A DNA stretch of 7,870 bases, from contig CAMAWZ010000107.1 of the NCBI GenBank assembly GCA_945861995.1, forward strand, positions 1 through 7,870, given 5' to 3'. Position numbers and translations under genes: made by a program. The notes beneath the pieces are model-generated. The model was given only the letters and a program-made list of their open reading frames with translations, was not told the DNA's origin and did not search any database. Below, piece after piece: positions 6,415-7,870 of this stretch (its first letter is position 1; each line of letters begins with the position of its first letter). Source of the DNA: Pseudorhodobacter antarcticus (GTDB taxonomy: Bacteria; Pseudomonadota; Alphaproteobacteria; Rhodobacterales; Rhodobacteraceae).

Positions 6415-6442
6415 TTGGCCGAAAAGACGTAAGGTGGCCAAT
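6414..6442. repeat. Inverted repeat reaching the regulator start codon
   Basis: ATTGGCC (6414-6420) and GGCCAAT (6436-6442) are perfect inverted 7-base arms separated by 15 bases. The right arm covers the end of the ribosome site and the first two bases of the start codon. It may be a DNA operator for autorepression or, if transcription starts further upstream than inferred, an RNA stem that hides the start. Confidence 0.4.
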
Positions 6443-7355
6443 GAAACCCACAATCATTGACGTGGCGGCAGCGGCGGGCGTGTCGAAATCGACAGTCAGT
6501 TTGGTGCTGCAAGACAGCCCTTTGGTCAAAGCGGCTACGCGCGAGGCTGTGCGCAAGGCAATGATTGATTTGGGATATGTCTATAATGCCGCAGCAGCAG
6601 GCTTGCGCGCAGGGCGGGCACCCCTGCCAAGCGCGCCTGCAGAGCACACGGCACTAATACCCGTATCTTGCGATTTGCACGACCCGATGGCGGCACCCTT
6701 TGTGGCCGCCTTGCAAAGCGTGGCGGGCGAACGGGGCATGAATTTGGCCATTCTATCCCATGCGTCCCAGATGGGCGCGCGCAAAATCACAACCCGCTTT
6801 TCCGAAGCGGGCGCGCCAAACTGTATCTTTGCCCTGCACCCGATGGGCAGCGCGCGGATGCAAGAAGGGCTGGCGGCAGGGCAAGCCACGCGGCACTTGC
6901 TTGGCCTTGCGGCGGGGCTTGTCGCCTTTGTGGGGGGCGAAGAATTTTTGCCGATCCACGCGCAGCGGATGCGCGGCTATAATGAGCGGATGACCCGCGC
7001 GGGACTAGAGCCGTTGCTTATTACTGGGGGCGACGATTTCACCTTTGGCAAACGATCCTTAGCCAAAATGCTAACTGACTTTCCACAGCACCGCGCGGCG
7101 CTTTGCATCAATGATCAAGTCGCCTTGGGCATGATGGAAGGGCTGCGCGAGCGCGGTATCGCATTGGGTGATGGGTTTCGCGTGGTGGGTTGGGGTGATA
7201 CGCCTGCCGCCGAAACGCTGGGCCTGTCATCACTGCGCCCAGAAATGGGGAAACTGGCCGAGGTCTGCATAGATTGGGTTCTAAATGGCGGCAGCAAAGC
7301 GCATGAAATTCCGCTCACGCTGATCCGCCGCATTTCCAGCACAGGTGGGGCATGA
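6441..7355 (+). CDS. LacI-family transcriptional regulator, short form
   Basis: This 304-residue DNA-binding regulator starts with a classic LacI helix-turn-helix (residues 4-24, TIIDVAAAAGVSKSTVSLVL) and a hinge region around NAAAAGLRAGR (49-59). A periplasmic-binding-protein-like effector domain follows, with RHLLG (151-155), VAFVGG (161-166), RMRGYNERM (176-184), ALCINDQVALGMMEGL (220-235) and FRVVGWGDTPAA (246-257). It is about 30-35 residues shorter than usual. The gap falls after CIFALHP (128-134), where a strand resembling PVVLxDR and the following loop are normally found, and the frame is intact through it. The ATG at 6441 has AAGGTGG just upstream. It overlaps the glycerate kinase by ATGA, so that gene is its likely target. 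The effector is unknown; a sugar acid or glycerate-related compound is a guess from context. Confidence 0.88.
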   Translation: MKPTIIDVAAAAGVSKSTVSLVLQDSPLVKAATREAVRKAMIDLGYVYNAAAAGLRAGRAPLPSAPAEHTALIPVSCDLHDPMAAPFVAALQSVAGERGMNLAILSHASQMGARKITTRFSEAGAPNCIFALHPMGSARMQEGLAAGQATRHLLGLAAGLVAFVGGEEFLPIHAQRMRGYNERMTRAGLEPLLITGGDDFTFGKRSLAKMLTDFPQHRAALCINDQVALGMMEGLRERGIALGDGFRVVGWGDTPAAETLGLSSLRPEMGKLAEVCIDWVLNGGSKAHEIPLTLIRRISSTGGA

Positions 7356-7870
7356 AAGACCGTTTGTACAGTCTGCTCATGGCGGCGATTAACGCGGCAA
7401 ACCCCACCCGCGTGCTGCCCGCCTATTTGCGCGCCATTCCCGACCCCCGCCCAAATGGGCGGCTGATTGTGGTGGGCGCAGGCAAGGCCAGCGCCGCCAT
7501 GGCAGATGCTGTGCGCGCGCATTTTGGCCCTTGCGAGGGGCTTGTGATCACCCGCTATGGCCATCAGGGCAGCGGCGCGCAAGACCTGCCCGAAGTTGTA
7601 CAAGCGTCCCACCCGCTGCCCGATGCGGCGGGCGTGGCCGCCACCGCGCGGGTGATGGGGCTGCTGGCAGGGCTGTCGCCGCAAGATACTGTTTTGGCAC
7701 TGATTTCAGGCGGAGCGTCGGCGCTGCTGACACAGCCGCGTGCTGGCGTGACGCTGGCCGATAAGGCGAGGCTAAGCGCGGATTTGCTGGGCAAAGGCGC
7801 GCAGATTGGCGATATCAATCTGATCCGCAAACAGTTTTCCGATGTCAAGGCGGGACGACTGGGAGCTCTT
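7352..7870 (+). CDS. Glycerate 2-kinase (MOFRL/DUF4147 type), N-terminal part
   Basis: The family phosphorylates D-glycerate with ATP to 2-phosphoglycerate, feeding glycerate from hydroxypyruvate or tartronate semialdehyde into lower glycolysis. The frame is open for 173 codons from ATG at 7352 to the right edge, about 40 percent of the usual 420 or so residues. The C-terminal MOFRL region is out of view. Visible motifs are VVGAGKASAAMA (40-51, with the conserved lysine K45), SHPLPDAAG (86-94), LALISGGASALL (115-126) and INLIRKQFSDVKAGRL (155-170), the counterpart of the family's RKHLSxIKGGRL. Older annotations call such proteins hydroxypyruvate reductase (TtuD), but the motifs fit the kinase. 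A ribosome site AGGTGG (7343-7348) lies inside the end of the regulator gene, and the genes overlap by ATGA, so they are co-transcribed. No direct part in taurine breakdown is evident. Confidence 0.9.
   Translation, partial: MKDRLYSLLMAAINAANPTRVLPAYLRAIPDPRPNGRLIVVGAGKASAAMADAVRAHFGPCEGLVITRYGHQGSGAQDLPEVVQASHPLPDAAGVAATARVMGLLAGLSPQDTVLALISGGASALLTQPRAGVTLADKARLSADLLGKGAQIGDINLIRKQFSDVKAGRLGAL

Noticed and set aside
6441..7355. The LacI-type gene as a pseudogene
   Set aside because: The frame is uninterrupted from a good ribosome site to a stop that overlaps the next start, and the HTH and C-terminal motifs are intact, so a short functional form is more likely.

Overview
The window looks like a chromosomal stretch from an alphaproteobacterium, most likely Rhodobacterales (Roseobacter group). 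This rests on moderately high GC with GGC/GCG-rich codons, the Rhodobacterales-type Tpa, Xsc and TauR proteins, and the pairing of a MocR-type TauR with tpa and xsc. The species cannot be named from the sequence alone.

Right to left on the minus strand (about 6360 down to 1) lies a taurine-dissimilation cluster, in transcription order tpa, tauR, xsc, a tauE/safE-family exporter and ackA, the last cut by the window edge. Tpa transfers the amino group of taurine to pyruvate, giving sulfoacetaldehyde and alanine. Xsc splits sulfoacetaldehyde with phosphate into sulfite and acetyl phosphate. The membrane protein probably exports sulfite, and AckA can turn acetyl phosphate into acetate and ATP. 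The last three genes overlap (ATGA, then TGATG) and form a tight operon. A hairpin separates tpa from tauR, and 82 bases with promoter-like signals separate tauR from xsc. No taurine uptake genes (tauABC), tauXY or pta are visible in this window.

Left to right on the plus strand (6360 to the right edge) lies a second, divergent unit: an unusually short LacI-family regulator overlapping by ATGA a glycerate 2-kinase (MOFRL type) that runs off the window. The 170-base region between tpa and this regulator carries the control signals for both directions.

The most informative non-coding signal is a pair of 10-base direct repeats resembling the TauR site described in Rhodobacter capsulatus, CTGGAC(T/C)TAA. 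The pair occurs upstream of both tpa and xsc with the same 13-base gap, orientation and position relative to a -10-like hexamer. A single opposed copy overlaps the likely -10 of tauR. Together they suggest that TauR activates tpa and xsc separately and may repress itself. I found no evidence of a wholly new system, mobile element, CRISPR array or RNA gene. All seven genes belong to known families.
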